Assembly (NCBI GenBank): GCA_016649625.1
Contig: JAENXI010000040.1
Location: 1 to 7,236, forward strand
Length of the DNA: 7,236 bases
From: Candidatus Bathyarchaeota archaeon
Lineage (GTDB): Archaea; Thermoproteota; Bathyarchaeia; Bathyarchaeales; Bathycorpusculaceae
Direction of reading: 5' to 3'
A model generated the notes under the pieces. It saw only the letters and a program-made list of their open reading frames with translations. It did no database searches and was not told the origin of the DNA. Of this stretch, positions 4,573-7,236 are shown one piece after another (the first letter of the stretch is position 1; every line of letters starts with the position of its first letter). The translations under genes were made by a program, and so were the position numbers.

Positions 4573-7236
4573 ATGTCGAGTAAGTTGAACAGATTTCCAG
4601 CAAAGGAATATAGACTTCCGTTTTTTTTGAATGAAGGTTTTAGCAGAAAGTGTTGTCCAAGCTGTGGGGAATATTTTTGGACGCAAAAATCTGATCAGGA
4701 AACATGTGGGGAATCAACCTCAGATGGATGTGCCTGTTATAGTTTTCTTAAAAATCCTCCTACTTCAAAGGGGTTTAGTCTTCCTGAGATGAGAGAGGCG
4801 TTTCTTTCTTTTTTTGAAAATAATGGACATAAACGGATTAATCCATATCCTGTGGTAGCAAGGTGGAGAGATGATATTTATCTGACTCATGCGAGCATAA
4901 TTGATTTTCAGCCTTATGTGACTGAGGGAATTGTGCCTCCACCAGCAAATCCACTTGTTATTGCTCAACCATGTATTCGTCTAGTAGACATTTCTAATAC
5001 AGGTCCCACGTTTGGTCGTCACCTAACAATTTTTGAGATGGGAGGTCATCATGCTTTTAATTTTCCAGATAAAGAAGTTTACTGGAAAAATGATACGGTA
5101 AAGTATCATCATAGATTTATGACTGAAGTATTAGGTATTGAGTCTGAAGAAGTTAGTTACAAAGAAAGTGTTTGGGTTGGAGGGGGTAACGCAGGTCCAG
5201 ATGTTGAGTGTATTATTCGAGGACTTGAAGTTGGAACATTAGTGTTTATGCAATATAAAGTAGTAAATGGTAAATTTTACAAATTACCAATTCGAACTGT
5301 TGATACAGGGTATGGTTTAGATCGATTAGCTTGGCTATCTCAGGGGGTACCCAGTTGTTTTCATGCGATTTATGGTAATTTACTTGAAAAAATCTTTTCC
5401 ATGGCAAATTTAGGTAATATTGATAATGAGTTATTATTTTCTGTTGCAAGGCATTCGGGGTTGGTTACTGTTGACAAAAATGCTAATCAATTGCTAGCTA
5501 GGAAAAAGGTTGCAGAACGTGTTGGTTTATCTGTTGATGATTTAGGGAAGGTTCTTACTCCAATTGAAAATGCGTTTGCAATTGCAGATCACACTAAATG
5601 TCTAAGTTTTATGCTCTCGGAGGGGATTGTTCCATCAAACATAAAAGAGGGTTATTTGGCTAGAATGTTATTCAGAAGAACTTACCGGTTGCTTCAAAAT
5701 TTAGCTATGGATCCTGAATTGTTATATAAAATCATTGCAATGCAAGTTGATTTTTGGTGCAAAGATTTTTCATATATTAAAGAAAGAGAAGAAGAAATTA
5801 TAGAGATGATCAAAGTTGAAGAAGAAAAATTTGAATGCACAATCAAGCGTGGCAGAGGAAAAATAGAGAGAATAGTTGATGAAATTAAAAATAATAATAA
5901 AAAAATCTTTCCAGAACGCGACTTATCTGAATTATATGGGTCACATGGAATTCCTCCAGAGATGGTAAAACAGATAGCTAATAATAAAGGAATAAAAGTT
6001 GAAATTCCATCGGATTTTTACACTTCCTTGGCAGATAGGCATATGCAAACAGAGAAAAAAGTGGTTGAAGAAGAAAAAGCCTACAAAGACAAAATAAATA
6101 TTGGTGAAATTGCTCCAACTGAGCTAATATATTACGACGATGTTTACGCTAAAGAGTTTGAGGCAAAAATTCTCAAAGTGATCAATGGTACTTATTTGAT
6201 CCTGAACAGAACAGCTTTTTATCCTGAAGGGGGTGGGCAACCTGCTGATCATGGTTTTTTAGTTATCAAAGAAAAAAAAATTGAGGTTGTGGATGTTCAA
6301 AAGAAGGGAAATGTGGTTTTACATAAAATTAAAAAAGCAATAGAAGCAAAAGAAGGAGATGCAGTTTACGGAATTTTGGATTGGGATAAAAGATATGCTT
6401 TAATGAAGGCTCATACAGCTACTCACTTGATTAATGGTGCCGCTAGACGTGTTTTAGGTGAACATGTATGGCAGCATGGAGCACAAAAAGGCGTAAAAAG
6501 TTCTAGAATAGATATCACTCATTATCGACGGCTAACACCTAAAGAAATTCATAGAATTGAAACATTGGCTAATCAGGCTATTATAGCAGAAATTAAAGTT
6601 ACAACGTCTTTTATGAATAGATCTCAAGCTGAGGCATTGTATGGTTTTAGGTTGTATCAGGGTGGTGCTGTTCCAGGAAAGGATATTCGAGTTGTTAGAA
6701 CAGGTGATTGGGATGTGGAAGCGTGCGGTGGAACACATCTAAAAAATACTCGTGAAATGGGATTTATTAAGATAATTTATACTGAACGAATACAAGATGG
6801 GGTTGAGCGTTTAGGATATTCAGTTGGACTTCAAGCATTAGCAATAATTCAACAGAATGAAAAATTAATGTGGAAAGTTTCAGAAATTTTAGGGTCTCCT
6901 GTGAATAAATTAGATAAAACAGCCTCAAAAATTATTATAGAACTTAAAAAAGCTAATTCTCAAAATCGTAAATTAATTAAGGATTTAGCAGAAAAAGAAA
7001 GCATGTCTTTTGGACAAGGAAAAACAGCTCAGTCATCTATGGATATTAATGGTATAATTGTGTTAGATCGTGATTTTGAAAATGAGATTAATCTAGAGCT
7101 TATGGTACAAACGGCTAATGAGATGATAAAACAAAATGAAGCTATGGTTACAATCTTTTTTGGTGCTAATGACAAAACCGCTAGTATACTTGTAATGGCA
7201 GGTAAAGTTGCTGTTAAGAAAGGGGTTAATGCAAAT
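4573..7236 (+). CDS. alaS: Alanyl-tRNA synthetase, archaeal type (3' end missing)
   Basis: AlaRS joins alanine to tRNA-Ala in the cytosol and removes mischarged serine or glycine. All 888 visible codons are open and the gene runs off the window. A stop codon at 4510-4512 and the lack of other start codons fix the ATG. The archaeal N-terminal cysteine-rich region has C28, C31, C45, C53 and C55. The class II catalytic core shows RWRDDIYLTHASI (97-109), motif 2 GRHLTIFEM (148-156) and motif 3 GYGLDR (246-251). A middle domain contains IADHTK and FRRTYRLL, followed by a charged E/K-rich helical stretch near 400-440. The editing domain carries the zinc residues H614 and H618 (HTATH) and C718 and H722 (CGGTH). 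The final DHHA1/C-Ala domain is incomplete: its glycine-rich end motif is not reached, so I estimate a few tens of residues are missing. No disrupted catalytic residue is seen. Confidence 0.97.
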   Translation, partial: MSSKLNRFPAKEYRLPFFLNEGFSRKCCPSCGEYFWTQKSDQETCGESTSDGCACYSFLKNPPTSKGFSLPEMREAFLSFFENNGHKRINPYPVVARWRDDIYLTHASIIDFQPYVTEGIVPPPANPLVIAQPCIRLVDISNTGPTFGRHLTIFEMGGHHAFNFPDKEVYWKNDTVKYHHRFMTEVLGIESEEVSYKESVWVGGGNAGPDVECIIRGLEVGTLVFMQYKVVNGKFYKLPIRTVDTGYGLDRLAWLSQGVPSCFHAIYGNLLEKIFSMANLGNIDNELLFSVARHSGLVTVDKNANQLLARKKVAERVGLSVDDLGKVLTPIENAFAIADHTKCLSFMLSEGIVPSNIKEGYLARMLFRRTYRLLQNLAMDPELLYKIIAMQVDFWCKDFSYIKEREEEIIEMIKVEEEKFECTIKRGRGKIERIVDEIKNNNKKIFPERDLSELYGSHGIPPEMVKQIANNKGIKVEIPSDFYTSLADRHMQTEKKVVEEEKAYKDKINIGEIAPTELIYYDDVYAKEFEAKILKVINGTYLILNRTAFYPEGGGQPADHGFLVIKEKKIEVVDVQKKGNVVLHKIKKAIEAKEGDAVYGILDWDKRYALMKAHTATHLINGAARRVLGEHVWQHGAQKGVKSSRIDITHYRRLTPKEIHRIETLANQAIIAEIKVTTSFMNRSQAEALYGFRLYQGGAVPGKDIRVVRTGDWDVEACGGTHLKNTREMGFIKIIYTERIQDGVERLGYSVGLQALAIIQQNEKLMWKVSEILGSPVNKLDKTASKIIIELKKANSQNRKLIKDLAEKESMSFGQGKTAQSSMDINGIIVLDRDFENEINLELMVQTANEMIKQNEAMVTIFFGANDKTASILVMAGKVAVKKGVNAN

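Noticed and set aside
4432..4686. Minus-strand 84-residue open frame spanning the alaS start
   Set aside because: It overlaps the alaS N-terminal zinc region, and its composition is not that of a recognisable protein.
4765..6738. Several minus-strand open frames of 67-68 residues inside alaS
   Set aside because: All are shadows of the alaS coding frame, whose catalytic and editing motifs are intact.
1..7236. CRISPR array, insertion sequence or toxin-antitoxin pair
   Set aside because: No regularly spaced repeats, no transposase and no paired small genes were found on either strand.

Overview
The window is AT-rich archaeal DNA. Evidence for Archaea: a tRNA gene with a bulge-helix-bulge intron after position 37, a gene for TiaS (an archaea-only tRNA-Ile2 modification enzyme), an archaeal-type alanyl-tRNA synthetase with an N-terminal cysteine-rich zinc region, and TTTAAA-like TATA boxes about 25 bases before start codons that lack a Shine-Dalgarno sequence. 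A second insert in the tRNA D-loop and the stand-alone Lrp/AsnC ligand-binding protein remind me of the TACK lineages (Thaumarchaeota/Bathyarchaeia-like). That lineage call is inference, and I cannot name a genus.

Layout. Bases 1-226 hold no complete gene, only an edge fragment of uncertain strand and a T-rich termination tract for the tRNA. A tRNA-Arg(TCT) gene lies on the minus strand at 227-373 with two inserts (49 and 23 nt). Its promoter is just beyond it. A 277-base gap (374-650) carries a perfect 16-bp palindrome. Five plus-strand genes follow: a family 2 glycosyltransferase (651-1394, possibly frameshifted near its end), a PP-loop tRNA thiolase fused to an NFACT-R-like domain (1509-2495), a 78-residue stand-alone RAM/AsnC ligand-binding protein (2573-2809), tiaS (2910-4253, TTG start), and alaS (from 4573, running off the right edge). 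The 319-base gap between tiaS and alaS has no convincing protein gene but contains a possible C/D-box sRNA and the alaS TATA box.

How it fits together. Apart from the glycosyltransferase and the RAM protein, everything concerns making, modifying or charging tRNA. tRNA-Arg(TCT) reads AGA/AGG. The PP-loop enzyme probably thiolates a tRNA uridine. TiaS makes the agmatidine wobble base that lets tRNA-Ile2 read AUA, a frequent codon in these AT-rich genes. AlaRS charges tRNA-Ala. The intergenic gaps (77-319 bases) and separate promoter-like boxes suggest individual transcription rather than one tight operon.

I do not see an obvious new multi-gene system. The most unusual item is the D-loop insert of the tRNA: a 12-bp hairpin between 6-nt direct repeats, with no clean splicing motif, alongside a textbook anticodon-loop intron.
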